A stretch of DNA of 45,252 nucleotides from Candidatus Scatomonas merdigallinarum (GTDB lineage Bacteria > Bacillota > Clostridia > Lachnospirales > Lachnospiraceae). The position numbers were made by a program, and so were the translations under genes. Below the pieces are notes generated by a model, which was given only the letters and a program-made list of their open reading frames with translations, was not told where the DNA came from and did not search any database. This document shows positions 17,558-26,056 of the stretch, in pieces (within the stretch, counting starts at the first letter, position 1; each line of letters opens with the position of its first letter). The DNA is taken from positions 1 through 45,252 of the forward strand of contig DVKB01000022.1 in assembly GCA_018716305.1 (NCBI GenBank), in the 5' to 3' direction.

Positions 17558-17583
17558 TGCCACCGGCATTTCTGCCGGCGGCA
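17558..17583 (-). terminator. Terminator-like hairpin after the cyclophilin gene
   Basis: TGCCRCCGGCA arms (17558-17568/17573-17583) form an 11-bp stem with one G-T pair and a 4-nt loop, followed on the minus strand by TTTCCTCTTT. It separates the cyclophilin gene from dnaE, whose leader starts within the next 60 bp. Confidence 0.6.
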
Positions 17584-17610
17584 CCTTTTTCGGAACCATT
17601 CCGCAATTCT

Positions 17611-18270
17611 TTACTCTGTCTTCCCATCGGTAATGGTAATGGACTCAATCACCGGCTGATCCTCCGCCGGCAGCACGCCGTTGGCGTCCCCGTTTACCGC
17701 ATCCTCACAGATGGCGTCCACTACCTCCATGCCGGAAGTCACATGGCCGAAAGCCGCGTACTGGCCGTCCAGGGAGGGGGTATCCTCCTGCATAATAAAG
17801 AACTGGGAGCTGGCGCTGTCGTAGTCCTGGGACCGGGCCATGGATATGGTCCCCCGGGTATGGGACAGGGGATTGTCAAACCCGTTGGCGCTGAACTCTC
17901 CGGGAATAGTCTCCTCAGAGCCTCCGGTGCCGTCCCCGTTTGGATCTCCTCCCTGGATCATAAATCCGTCGATAATCCTGTGGAAGGTCAGTCCGTCATA
18001 GAATCCGCTTTCCGCCAGGGAAACAAAATTCTTCACGGTCTCCGGCGCCGCGTCCCCGTCCAGCTCCACCGTAATGGTGCCGTAGTCTTTCACCGCGATT
18101 TCCGCCGTGTAATCCCCCGCCGACGCTTCTTCTTTCTTCTTCTGATTGTTCCAGATCAGCACCGCCGCCACAGCCGCGATCACAACCAGTACCGCCGCGG
18201 CCAGAATCCTCTTCTGTCTGCGGACTTTCGCCCTTCTGGCCTGCTCCGCTTTTCTTCTCGCTTTTGACAT
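17611..18270 (-). CDS. Membrane-anchored cyclophilin-type peptidyl-prolyl isomerase
   Basis: Cyclophilins interconvert cis and trans Xaa-Pro bonds and help fold exported proteins. The 219-residue protein has a very basic N-terminus (MSKARRKAEQARRAKVRRQK) and one membrane helix (about 22-41), so the catalytic domain probably faces outside. The domain (about 55-215) has the active-site stretch LTFHRIIDGFMIQGGDPNGD, then SQFFIMQ and the GQYAAFGHVTSGMEVVD loop. No lipobox cysteine is present. It is the last gene of a thioesterase-cvfB-cyclophilin run, 13 bp after cvfB. Confidence 0.93.
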   Translation of the reverse strand: MSKARRKAEQARRAKVRRQKRILAAAVLVVIAAVAAVLIWNNQKKKEEASAGDYTAEIAVKDYGTITVELDGDAAPETVKNFVSLAESGFYDGLTFHRIIDGFMIQGGDPNGDGTGGSEETIPGEFSANGFDNPLSHTRGTISMARSQDYDSASSQFFIMQEDTPSLDGQYAAFGHVTSGMEVVDAICEDAVNGDANGVLPAEDQPVIESITITDGKTE

Positions 18271-18283
18271 ATCAATTTCCTTT

Positions 18284-19123
18284 CTATTTTAAAAGAATCT
18301 TTCCCGGTTCCAGCTGAATCTTCCCCTCCTTCAGCAGATGCCCCACAGCCCGCTTGAAGGCCGCTTTGGAAAGGCCCAGTTCCTCATCAATTTTCTCCGG
18401 GGAGGCTTTGTCGTCAAAGTCCAGCCGGCCGCCCGCCTTCTCTATGGCCTCCAGCACCAGCTCCGCGTCCTGGCCGATCTGCAGATAAGCCTTCTGCCTG
18501 GCGCTGACCGTCAGCTTGCCGTCCTCTTTTACCTCTGTGACCCGCAGGGAAAGCTCCTGCCCCACCTGATACCGGCCCTGGGCTTCCCGCCGGGGAATCA
18601 ACGCGGAATACTGGTCGTCTACCGCCACGAATACGCCGAAATTGCGGCTGATCTCATAGACCCGGCCCTTTACCTGATCGCCGATCACATAGGGGGAATG
18701 CTGCTTCAGATAATGGTAGACCTTCATGGTGGCGCAGAGTCTCTGGCTCTTGTCAATATAGAGGGCCGCCAGCACCTGATCTCCCTTTTTTACCGGCCCG
18801 GTCTGCTCCCGGTAGGGCAGCAGCAGATCTTTTTCCAGGCCCCAGTCCAGAAAAGCTCCGATTCTTCCCACCTCCGCTACGGTGAGAAGGGCGGTTTCTC
18901 CCAGGGTCAGCCTGGGTTCCCGGGTGGTGGCGATGAGCCGGTCGCTGGAATCCTTGTACAGAAACACCTCCAGCTCTGTTCCCGGCCCGGCGCCCTCCGG
19001 CACCTGTTTCGCCGGAAGAAGAACCCTGTCCTCCTTTTTATCTCCGTCCTCCTCCGCCAGATATACGCCGAAATCTACTTTTTTTACCACCTTCAGCCGC
19101 TGTTTTTTTCCTAATTCCAACAT
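18284..19123 (-). CDS. cvfB: S1-domain RNA-binding protein, CvfB type
   Basis: CvfB-family proteins bind RNA through repeated S1 modules and affect virulence-factor expression in staphylococci; the exact role here is unknown. The 279-residue protein shows several S1-like beta barrels (about 1-60, 65-135 and 140-215; LTVAEVGRIGAFLDWGLEKD and KGRVYEISRNFGVFVAVDD). A C-terminal winged helix follows (SPEKIDEELGLSKAAFKRAV, then GHLLKEGKI). The length and order match YitL/CvfB. It begins 1 bp after the thioesterase gene stops, so translation is likely coupled. Confidence 0.9.
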   Translation of the reverse strand: MLELGKKQRLKVVKKVDFGVYLAEEDGDKKEDRVLLPAKQVPEGAGPGTELEVFLYKDSSDRLIATTREPRLTLGETALLTVAEVGRIGAFLDWGLEKDLLLPYREQTGPVKKGDQVLAALYIDKSQRLCATMKVYHYLKQHSPYVIGDQVKGRVYEISRNFGVFVAVDDQYSALIPRREAQGRYQVGQELSLRVTEVKEDGKLTVSARQKAYLQIGQDAELVLEAIEKAGGRLDFDDKASPEKIDEELGLSKAAFKRAVGHLLKEGKIQLEPGKILLK

Positions 19124-19124
19124 G

Positions 19125-19847
19125 TTATTCCGTCCTTTCGCTCAGTTCCCCGATAAAACAGGGATCTTCTCCCTCCCGGGCCAGCACTACCACAATGCCG
19201 CTGTCCGTCTCCGCCACTGTGGGGTATAAAAGATCTCCCAGCAGCACCTGTTTCTTGTACTCCGCCCGCAGCCTGCGCACTTTCATTCCCGCGGGAAGGT
19301 ACGCCTCCGCGAAACGGATGTACTGGCCGTTGTTTACGTGGTGATTGGTGTCCAGATGATACTCCTGGATCCGGAAAGGCTCCCGCTGCTTTCCGTTTTC
19401 CGGCACATGGATCTTCCTGGACCCGAAATTGTCCCGGAGTTTCCGGTCCGCCTCGATGCCGTAGGCGTCCGCCTGTATCTGCGGAACCTTGACCGGGCAG
19501 TTTCTCTCTGTATCCATAAAGACCCACTCGGAGTTTGCCCTGGCGATGGAGCGTCCCTTTTCGTCTCTCATCTCATAATTACGGTATCCGATAAATCCCC
19601 GGAAACCAGTGGCCCAGGTGCTGACCTCCACCGGATCTCCCATGGTGGGATAGGCGTCCACCAGAATCTGCCAGGAAGCCAGCATCCAGGCCCGGTGATT
19701 GGCCTCCGTCCAGTCCAGGCCCACCTTGCAGGCCTCCGCGTGGAAATTGCTGCAGTCCTGAAAATAATTGATCAGACTGTACAGGGAAAGGGACCGGTGT
19801 TCATCCATCTCGCTGTAGCGGATCGTTCCGGAAAAAGAATACGACAT
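19125..19847 (-). CDS. Acyl-ACP thioesterase
   Basis: This enzyme hydrolyses acyl-acyl carrier protein to release free fatty acid, with a double hotdog fold like plant FatA/FatB. The 240-residue protein has two hotdog halves. The N-terminal half begins FSGTIRYSEMDEHRSLSLYS and holds WMLASWQILVDAYPTMGD. The second half holds YHLDTNHHVNNGQYIRFAEA, whose Asn/His correspond to the catalytic residues in this family. The ribosome site AAAGGAGGAAACC is strong. Only about 26 bp lie between this start and the T tract ending the tRNA-Gln terminator, so I see no room for a separate promoter. Confidence 0.92.
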   Translation of the reverse strand: MSYSFSGTIRYSEMDEHRSLSLYSLINYFQDCSNFHAEACKVGLDWTEANHRAWMLASWQILVDAYPTMGDPVEVSTWATGFRGFIGYRNYEMRDEKGRSIARANSEWVFMDTERNCPVKVPQIQADAYGIEADRKLRDNFGSRKIHVPENGKQREPFRIQEYHLDTNHHVNNGQYIRFAEAYLPAGMKVRRLRAEYKKQVLLGDLLYPTVAETDSGIVVVLAREGEDPCFIGELSERTE

Positions 19848-19873
19848 GGTTTCCTCCTTTGCATCTGCGTTTT

Positions 19874-19905
19874 GAAAAAATAAGCCGCTGCATCACTGCA
19901 ACGGC
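19874..19905 (-). terminator. Terminator of tRNA-Gln
   Basis: GCCGTTGCA and TGCAGCGGC (9 bp, one T-G pair, 4-nt loop) are followed on the minus strand by TTATTTTTTC. It starts about 10 bp after the tRNA 3' end. Confidence 0.85.
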
Positions 19906-19914
19906 TTTCAGGTA

Positions 19915-19986
19915 CTGGGCTACCTGGATTCGAACCAGGAAATGACGGAGTCAGAGTCCGTTGCCTTACCGTTTGGCGATAGCCCA
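19915..19986 (-). tRNA. tRNA-Gln (anticodon CUG)
   Basis: The 72-nt cloverleaf has a perfect 7-bp acceptor stem (TGGGCTA / TAGCCCA) with discriminator G, as usual for tRNA-Gln. The anticodon arm has stem ACGGA/TCCGT and loop CTCTGAC, giving anticodon CUG, which reads CAG. The T arm is CCTGG-TTCGAAT-CCAGG. The 3' CCA is not encoded. A 17-bp-spaced promoter precedes it and a terminator follows. Confidence 0.95.
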
Positions 19987-20005
19987 ATTTCGTACAACAA
20001 AGTGA

Positions 20006-20034
20006 ATTATAACGGATGTCTCCGGAAAATGCAA
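20006..20034 (-). promoter_or_regulatory. Promoter of tRNA-Gln, possibly also of the thioesterase operon
   Basis: TTGCAT (20029-20034), a 17-bp spacer and a perfect TATAAT (20006-20011) on the minus strand end about 20 bp before the mature tRNA 5' end. Confidence 0.8.
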
Positions 20035-20060
20035 GTACTTTTTTTAATTTTTTTAATTTT

Positions 20061-20121
20061 TGTGGGAGGAGGCCTGTCTCCCCCCACAGGCGGCAGAACT
20101 TTCCCTGTTCTTTTCTGCCGC
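20061..20121 (-). terminator. Two tandem hairpins after the galM operon
   Basis: GCGGCAGAA/TTCTGCCGC (9 bp; 20090-20098/20113-20121) is followed by an 11-bp stem TGTGGGNGGAG/CTCCNCCCACA (20061-20071/20078-20088, one G-T pair). Both lie within 120 bp after galM. The minus strand then has A-rich, not T-rich, sequence, so this is not a textbook terminator, and processing or stability hairpins are possible. Confidence 0.4.
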
Positions 20122-20176
20122 TGAAAGTCTTGTCTTTATTGAAAAACCTTCTGCCGCGCAGCCTGGTACCGGGGCA

Positions 20177-21235
20177 TTATGCCATATGATAAAACCGGTA
20201 AATCGTAGTGGCTTCCCAGCGCTTCCCGGGCTGCAGGACAAACACCGGAAATCCCGGCGTGTTGATGCTGTTGGGAAAATACTGGGTCTCCAGGCAGAAA
20301 CCGCTGCGCTTTCCGTACACGGCGCCCTCCTTGCCCTTCTGTCCCTCCACAAAATTCGCGGTATAAAACTGCACGCAGGGCAGATCCGTCCACACTTCCA
20401 TGGCGATGCCGGACTCTTCCGAAAAAGCGGACGCCGCTTTTCTCAGAGCGCCGCTGACTCCGTTGATGACAAAGTTGTGGTCATACCCTCCGGCCCGGCC
20501 GATCTGGATATCTCCATCTTCAATCTCCTGGCCGATCTTCTTGGGCCTGCGGAAATCAAAGGGAGTACCTGCCACCTCCCGGATCTCTCCGGTAGGCAGC
20601 GCTGAGGAAGCGCAGACCGGCGTGTAATATTCCGCCTCCAGTTCCATCCACTGATTCAGCACATTTCCGCTGTCATGTCCGTTCAGATTGAAATATCCGT
20701 GGTTGGTCATGTTGATCAGGGTACTCTGATCCGAAACCGCCTCATAGTGAATCTTCAGAGCGCCGTCCCCGGTCAGCTCGTAGGTAACGGAAGCTTCCAG
20801 ATTTCCGGGAAAGCCCTGGTCTCCATCGGGGCTGGACAGATGAAAGGTAATGGCGTTTTCTTTTTGTTCCGCCTCCCGGATCTGCCACAGACGGAAGGAA
20901 TACCCGTTGGGACCGCTGTGAAGATTGTTCCTGCCCTCATTGGCGCTCAGATGATACTCCTGTCCGTTCAGGTCAAAGACCGCTCCCCGGATCCGGTTAG
21001 CGTTTCTGCCCACAGTAGCGCCGAAATAACAGCTGCCGGTTTCATAGCCCAGAACAGAATCATAGCCCAGAACCAGATCCCGGACCTTTCCATTCTGATC
21101 CGGGTACCGCAGAGACACCAGCGTGGCGCCGTAATCAGTCACATCTGCTTCCAGGCCATTTGCAGTGGTCAGGCGGCAGAGCTCTGCCGCCTGGCCGGAG
21201 AAGGTTTTCCCAAATTCTCTGGGAGTTCTTCTCAT
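20177..21235 (-). CDS. galM: Aldose 1-epimerase (mutarotase)
   Basis: GalM interconverts the alpha and beta anomers of galactose and related aldoses so that kinases can use them. The 352-residue protein has the family landmarks NGLEADVTDYGATLVSLRYP near the start, YFGATVGRNANRIRGA, NLHSGPNGY (catalytic His region), LINMTNHGYFNLNGHDSGNV and the C-terminal ETQYFPNSIN with the catalytic Glu. There is no signal peptide, so it acts in the cytoplasm. It starts 6 bp after the binding-protein gene, as the last gene of the sugar operon. This fits delivery of free galactose, or arabinose, released outside the cell. Confidence 0.95.
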   Translation of the reverse strand: MRRTPREFGKTFSGQAAELCRLTTANGLEADVTDYGATLVSLRYPDQNGKVRDLVLGYDSVLGYETGSCYFGATVGRNANRIRGAVFDLNGQEYHLSANEGRNNLHSGPNGYSFRLWQIREAEQKENAITFHLSSPDGDQGFPGNLEASVTYELTGDGALKIHYEAVSDQSTLINMTNHGYFNLNGHDSGNVLNQWMELEAEYYTPVCASSALPTGEIREVAGTPFDFRRPKKIGQEIEDGDIQIGRAGGYDHNFVINGVSGALRKAASAFSEESGIAMEVWTDLPCVQFYTANFVEGQKGKEGAVYGKRSGFCLETQYFPNSINTPGFPVFVLQPGKRWEATTIYRFYHMA

Positions 21236-21241
21236 ATTTCT

Positions 21242-22318
21242 TTACTCAGCGTCCTTTCCCATTACCTCTTTGTAATTTTCAGGAGTTACCATAGTAGCCG
21301 CCACAGCGGTTTCCATCTCGGGCTCTTCGCCGTTGATCATCTGAAGCAGAACTTCGATGGAGCCCTCGCCTACAGCGGTAGCCGGGAAGTACGCGGAAGC
21401 CTTCATGCAGACGCCGTCCGCTCCCTTGTCATTCCACTCGTCTTTTGCCATATAAGCGCCCAGTCCTACTACACAGGCGTCTTTGTCAAGGCCGGCGCTC
21501 TCCAGAGAACGAACGGCTCCGATCGCGCCCTCTTCATTGGCGGCCACTACCAGCCACTGGGTGATTTCCGGATGTCCGGTGATCACAGCGGTAGCCGCGG
21601 TGTTGCCCTTGTCAGTGGTTCCGTCATAGTCCGCCCGGAAAATCTTGTTCTCATCAAAGTCGGGAACCATCTCGGTGAATTTGTCAAACTCGCCCTCGGT
21701 ACGGGGAACGCAGCTGGATACGGTATCCATGGTCATCATCAGCAGACCTACATTGTCCTTGCCTACCAGGTCATTGTCCATGGCGTAGTTGGCGATCCAC
21801 TCGCCGCAGGCGGCTCCGATGTTGTAGGCGTCGATTCCTACCCAGGGAGCCAGCTTGTTGCCCTCGGCATCCTGCAGAGCGTCATCGGCGGCTACTACCG
21901 GGATGCCTGCCTCCTCGCACTTGTCAACAATCGCCTGGGACATGGTCTGGTCGGAAGTACAGATGACGATACCGTCCGCGTTGTTGGCAATGGCGTTGTC
22001 GATGGCGTTCATCTCCTGATCGCCCTTCATCTGCGCGTCGATGTAGTTGAAGGTGCCGCCGGCTGCCTCTACCGCCGCCTTGGCCGCGTCGCCCTCGTCC
22101 AGGAACCAGGTCTGGTCGCCGGATTTGTAAATACCGTAGATTACCAGATCCCCGTCTGCCTCACCGCCGCCGGAGCTGTCCGCGGTATCTCCGCTGCCGG
22201 AAGTGGTGGAAGTATCCGAGCTTCCTCCATTGCCGCTGTCGCTGCTGTTGCCGCAGGCTGCCAGCATAGATCCGCACATTACCGCTGTCAACAGGATTGC
22301 TACTAATCTCTTCTTCAT
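21242..22318 (-). CDS. Sugar ABC transporter substrate-binding lipoprotein
   Basis: This is a periplasmic-binding-protein type I fold that captures a sugar for the adjacent ABC permease. I start at MKKRLVAILL (22318) behind AAGGAGG; the upstream frame has no ribosome site. A lipobox, SMLAAC, at residues about 16-21 predicts lipid anchoring. A Ser/Gly/Thr linker precedes the domain (from about 55). NADGIVICTSDQTMSQAIVD, IPVVAADDALQD, TQWLVVAANEEGAIGAV and a C-terminal VTPENYKEVM follow the pattern of the L-arabinose-binding protein AraF more than RbsB or MglB, by memory. The ligand could be L-arabinose, galactose or another aldose. Confidence 0.9.
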   Translation of the reverse strand: MKKRLVAILLTAVMCGSMLAACGNSSDSGNGGSSDTSTTSGSGDTADSSGGGEADGDLVIYGIYKSGDQTWFLDEGDAAKAAVEAAGGTFNYIDAQMKGDQEMNAIDNAIANNADGIVICTSDQTMSQAIVDKCEEAGIPVVAADDALQDAEGNKLAPWVGIDAYNIGAACGEWIANYAMDNDLVGKDNVGLLMMTMDTVSSCVPRTEGEFDKFTEMVPDFDENKIFRADYDGTTDKGNTAATAVITGHPEITQWLVVAANEEGAIGAVRSLESAGLDKDACVVGLGAYMAKDEWNDKGADGVCMKASAYFPATAVGEGSIEVLLQMINGEEPEMETAVAATMVTPENYKEVMGKDAE

Positions 22319-22425
22319 TTCTTGTCCTCCTTTTGGGATGTGATTTTTATTACAAACACGCCTTCCGCGCATCTGTTTTCCGTTATGGTGTTCAAAAATC
22401 GTTCTTTCTTTGCGCCGGCAGATCC

Positions 22426-23430
22426 TTATTCTGCCTCCGCAGCCTTCATGCTGGCTTCCAGCAGGGCTTTATTCTTTCTCTCTTTCCGGATATAGTCGGT
22501 GGTCAGAGCGAAGAGCAGCAGGGCTCCTCTGGCTACATACTGCCAGAACTGGGAAATACCTACCATGTTCAGACCGCTGTTGAATGCCTGGATCAGGAAC
22601 ACGCCCAGGGCCGTTCCGCCCATATCGCCCACGCCTCCGGTGAAAGATACGCCGCCCAGGATAACCGCGGTGATGGCGTCGAACTCCAGGTTGATGTTAG
22701 CATTAGGCTGTCCCGCGTTCATACGGGCCGCGTAGCCGATACCGCCCACAGCGCTGAGAACGCCGATGAGCACAAAGCAGAGGGTGACGATCCTCTTGGG
22801 GTTCAGTCCTGCCAGACGGGCTGCCTCAACGCTGCCGCCGATGGCGTACACGCTGCGTCCGAAACGGGTCTTAGCCAGCACAAAGCCGAAGATAATCATA
22901 GCTGCGATCATGATCCACACAACAATAGGAATGGTCAGGAACCTGGCTTTTCCGAAGGCCACCATAGCTTTGTTGCTGATGGCTACCGGTCGTCCGTCGC
23001 AGATCAGATAGGCGAAGCCGCGGATCACGGACTGGGTTACCAGGGTGGCGATGAAGGCTTCCAGTTTGATCTTATTGACCATCCAGGCATTGAAAATTCC
23101 GACTACCGCGCCTACGGCCATGGTGATAAGCACCGCCAAAACAATGGGAACATTCATGCTCAGCAGCAGGGCCACGGTAACGCCGCAGAGAGCTGCCAGA
23201 GAGCCCGGGGACAAATCGTTCTGGGCCGCGATGATCAGATATGTATGGCCTACCGCGATGGTTCCGATCAGGGCCGCCGCCACCAGAATATTTACGAAGT
23301 TGGTCCATGTCAGAAAGTTTTCGTTAATTGCTGTAAACAGAATAAATACAACTACAATGGCCGCCAGCAGCACCAGCTTATCGCCGCCGATGGGCAGGCT
23401 CTTTTTCTTTTTCGTCTCCATATTACTCAT
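22426..23430 (-). CDS. Sugar ABC transporter permease
   Basis: This is a 334-residue membrane protein of the RbsC/AraH/MglC family, with about 8-10 hydrophobic helices. Signature stretches are FVNILVAAALIGTIAVGHTY near the start, GGTALGVFLIQAFNSGLNMV and the conserved EAARLAGLNPKRI loop that contacts the ATPase. It overlaps the ATPase gene by 8 bp and lies 107 bp before the binding-protein gene, giving the usual ATPase-permease-binding protein set. Substrate specificity is set by the binding protein, not visible here. Confidence 0.93.
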   Translation of the reverse strand: MSNMETKKKKSLPIGGDKLVLLAAIVVVFILFTAINENFLTWTNFVNILVAAALIGTIAVGHTYLIIAAQNDLSPGSLAALCGVTVALLLSMNVPIVLAVLITMAVGAVVGIFNAWMVNKIKLEAFIATLVTQSVIRGFAYLICDGRPVAISNKAMVAFGKARFLTIPIVVWIMIAAMIIFGFVLAKTRFGRSVYAIGGSVEAARLAGLNPKRIVTLCFVLIGVLSAVGGIGYAARMNAGQPNANINLEFDAITAVILGGVSFTGGVGDMGGTALGVFLIQAFNSGLNMVGISQFWQYVARGALLLFALTTDYIRKERKNKALLEASMKAAEAE

Positions 23431-24931
23431 TTGCCGCTTCTCCTATCATTCCCAAACTTAATAACTTATCTTCGGTTGCTTCCTCTCTCATGACCTGGCC
23501 GGAAACCCTCAGGGATTTCATGACAATGATCCGGTCGGACAGGCCGATGACCTCCGGAAGCTCCGAGGAGATCAGGATCACTCCCAGTCCCTGCTTCGCG
23601 AAATCGCAGATCATCTGATAAAATTCCGCCTTAGCCCCCACGTCGATTCCCTTGGTGGGCTCGTCCAGGATCAGAACCTTGGGGTTGGTGGCCAGCCACC
23701 GGGCCACGATGCATTTCTGCTGATTTCCTCCGGACAGCTCCAGGATCAGCTTATCTTTGGAGGGCGTCTTGATCCGGAATTCCCGGATGCCTTTTTCCGC
23801 TTCCTCCCGTTCCTTTTTGGCGCTGATGATTCCCAGGCCGTTGGAATTCTTCTTCAGCAGAGAGATATTGATATTGCCCGCCACGCTCAGGTTGGAGAGG
23901 ATTCCCTGCAGCTTTCTGTCCTCCGGCACCATAACAATGCCGTTTTCCATAGCCTGCTGCGGAGAATGGTTGACGATCTTTTTCCCCTCCAGCCGGATCT
24001 CTCCGGTTCTGGCCTTGTCCGCCCCGATGAGAGCCCGCATGACCTCAGTCCGCCCGGCCCCTACCAGGCCGGAGAAGCCCAGAATCTCTCCCTTGTGCAG
24101 GGTGAAGGATACCTTTCTCACGTAATCGGAAGACAGATCTTTTACCTCCAGCAGCACATCGCCGATCTCCTTGGTCCGATCCAGATTGTCGTAGATATCT
24201 CCCAGGTCGCGGCCCACCATCTTCTGAATCAGTACCTGTTCCTCTGTCTGCTTGGCGTCCATGGTGTCAATGTAGCAGCCGTCCTTGAAAATCGCTACCT
24301 TGTCCGCGATCCGCTTGATCTCGTTCATCCGGTGGGACACGTAGATGATGATCTTGCCCTGAGCCTTCAGTTTTTCAATGATAGCGAACAGAGCGTCGAT
24401 CTCCGCGTCGCTTAAGCTGGCGGTGGGCTCGTCAAAGCAGATGACCTTCAGATTCTCCCGGCTGTAAGCCTTCATGATCTCCACCATCTGCTGATAGGCG
24501 ATACTCAGATCTTTTACTTTGGTGGTGGCGGCAATGGGAAGACCGAAATCTTCAATGATTTTCTGCGCCATCTGGTTGGCTTTGCGGGTGTTGATGACCC
24601 CGAATTTGTTTACAGGCATTCTTCCCAGATAAATGTTCTCCGCCACGCTCAGTTCCAGCAGGATCTGACGTTCCTGGTAAATGACGCTGATTCCTTCCTC
24701 AATCGCCTCGTGGGGCGTGTGGAAGTGTTTTTCTTCCCCGTTCAGAAGGTATTTTCCTCCATCCGGCCGGTAGTCTCCGTTCAGAACCTTGAGAAGCGTA
24801 GATTTTCCGGCGCCGTTCTCCCCGAGAAAGGCGAGAACCTCACCGCCGTAGGCTTTGAAACAGATATTGTCCAGCGCCTTGACGCCCGGAAAGTATTTGC
24901 TGATGTTCTGAAACTCCAATACACTTTCCAT
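23423..24931 (-). CDS. Sugar ABC transporter ATP-binding protein (two ABC domains)
   Basis: This is a 502-residue tandem ATPase of the RbsA/MglA/AraG type. Domain 1 (about 1-235) has Walker A GENGAGKST, a diverged signature DLSIAYQQ and Walker B VICFDEPTASL. Domain 2 (about 255-500) has the typical degenerate Walker A region GFSGLVGAGRTEV, the signature ELSGGNQQK and Walker B VLILDEPTKGIDVG. A degenerate second Walker A is normal in this family. The gene is followed by the permease with an 8-bp overlap and preceded by the URO-D-like gene after 57 bp. Confidence 0.95.
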   Translation of the reverse strand: MESVLEFQNISKYFPGVKALDNICFKAYGGEVLAFLGENGAGKSTLLKVLNGDYRPDGGKYLLNGEEKHFHTPHEAIEEGISVIYQERQILLELSVAENIYLGRMPVNKFGVINTRKANQMAQKIIEDFGLPIAATTKVKDLSIAYQQMVEIMKAYSRENLKVICFDEPTASLSDAEIDALFAIIEKLKAQGKIIIYVSHRMNEIKRIADKVAIFKDGCYIDTMDAKQTEEQVLIQKMVGRDLGDIYDNLDRTKEIGDVLLEVKDLSSDYVRKVSFTLHKGEILGFSGLVGAGRTEVMRALIGADKARTGEIRLEGKKIVNHSPQQAMENGIVMVPEDRKLQGILSNLSVAGNINISLLKKNSNGLGIISAKKEREEAEKGIREFRIKTPSKDKLILELSGGNQQKCIVARWLATNPKVLILDEPTKGIDVGAKAEFYQMICDFAKQGLGVILISSELPEVIGLSDRIIVMKSLRVSGQVMREEATEDKLLSLGMIGEAANE

Positions 24932-24988
24932 TCTCTTCCTCCTTTTACCTTTTACGCCGTTCCCCGCCGGCAGCGCGGCGGTTCCCGA

Positions 24989-26056
24989 TCAATATTTGCC
25001 GTACATTTCCACTGCTTTCAGATAGGCCTCGATATTCTCATACGGCACTTCCGGCTCCAATGTGTGTGTCGGCGCAAGAAGCAGTCCACCTCCTTTTCCC
25101 ACCTCACAGATGAGCCGTTTACAGATATCAAAAATTTCATCTTTTGTCCCGAAGGGCATGGTGGTCTGTGTTCCCACGCATCCCCAGAAGGACAGCCTGT
25201 CTCCATAGAGTTTTTTCAGTTTAAAGGGATCCACGCACTCCGGCTGCACCGGGTTCAGCACATCCACGCCGATCTCAATGAGATCCGGAATGATCCGCTC
25301 CAGATTTCCGTCGCCGTGGTAAAATACCAGCAGATCCGGCTTAATGTCTTTGGCTGTCTTGATGATCTTTGCCATTCTGGGCTTTAAAGTCTTTCTCCAG
25401 AGATCCGGAGCCATCATCATATCCTCCTGGGTAGACACGTCGTCTCCCAGCATCAGGATGTCCACTCCTACCTCCGCCCATCTTCTGGCCATTTCCACAC
25501 GGATATCCGTGATCTTGTCCATCAGGGCATCGTTGAATTCCGGATCCGCGTAGAAATCCATCATAAAATCTTCCATTCCCCGGAGATACCAGCAGAGTTC
25601 AAAGATGGTCATCTCCATGAAAGCGCCGGTGGCGTAGCCCTGAGCGATCAGCTCCTGATTTTTCTCCTTCAGTCCCTCCCAGCGGTAATCCGCGGTCATA
25701 TCCGGGAAAGGATACTCCTCAATCTCCTGGATGGATGTGAAATTTCTCATTGGATGCAGCATTTCCTGGAAATGGGCGATACTGCCTCTCTTCCCCATAA
25801 CGCCCCATTCCGGATTCCACTCCAGAGGTTCGATGGGTCCTTCCACATCCTGATAATATTTGCTGTAGTCATTGATCTGCTTTGTGGGATTCATCTCCAC
25901 ATAGCGCATGGGGAAGTCGAAATACTCTCTGTAATTTCTGGTTCCGTTTCTCTTTTCAAAATTTTCAATCTGAGAAGGACACAGTTCAAAATCAAACGGA
26001 ACGCTCTCCGGATTGTCTCTTCTCAGGGCTCTCAGCATATTTTCTCTCTTATTCAT
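24989..26056 (-). CDS. URO-D-fold protein of unknown role in a sugar operon
   Basis: The 355-residue protein (start MNKRENMLRALRRDNPESVP at 26056, ribosome site GGAGG) belongs to the uroporphyrinogen decarboxylase / methylcobamide methyltransferase superfamily, a TIM barrel. Visible family parts are GVDILMLGDDVSTQEDMMMA, LLVFYHGDGN, RLSFWGCVGTQ and LLLAPTHTLEPEVPYENIEA. No other haem or corrinoid gene is near, so classical URO-D activity is doubtful. Where MtaA-type methyltransferases have an H-x-C zinc motif, this protein has HGD, so one ligand appears changed. It overlaps the AraC gene by 8 bp and precedes the sugar transporter. The function is unknown. Confidence 0.8.
   Translation of the reverse strand: MNKRENMLRALRRDNPESVPFDFELCPSQIENFEKRNGTRNYREYFDFPMRYVEMNPTKQINDYSKYYQDVEGPIEPLEWNPEWGVMGKRGSIAHFQEMLHPMRNFTSIQEIEEYPFPDMTADYRWEGLKEKNQELIAQGYATGAFMEMTIFELCWYLRGMEDFMMDFYADPEFNDALMDKITDIRVEMARRWAEVGVDILMLGDDVSTQEDMMMAPDLWRKTLKPRMAKIIKTAKDIKPDLLVFYHGDGNLERIIPDLIEIGVDVLNPVQPECVDPFKLKKLYGDRLSFWGCVGTQTTMPFGTKDEIFDICKRLICEVGKGGGLLLAPTHTLEPEVPYENIEAYLKAVEMYGKY

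Noticed and set aside
13796-17659. 1287-residue plus-strand open frame
   Set aside because: It is the antisense shadow of dnaE, caused by GC-rich codon bias.
24932-24988. GC-rich inverted repeat between the URO-D and ATPase genes as a terminator
   Set aside because: There is no T tract and the genes belong to one operon. A minor processing hairpin is possible but unsupported.
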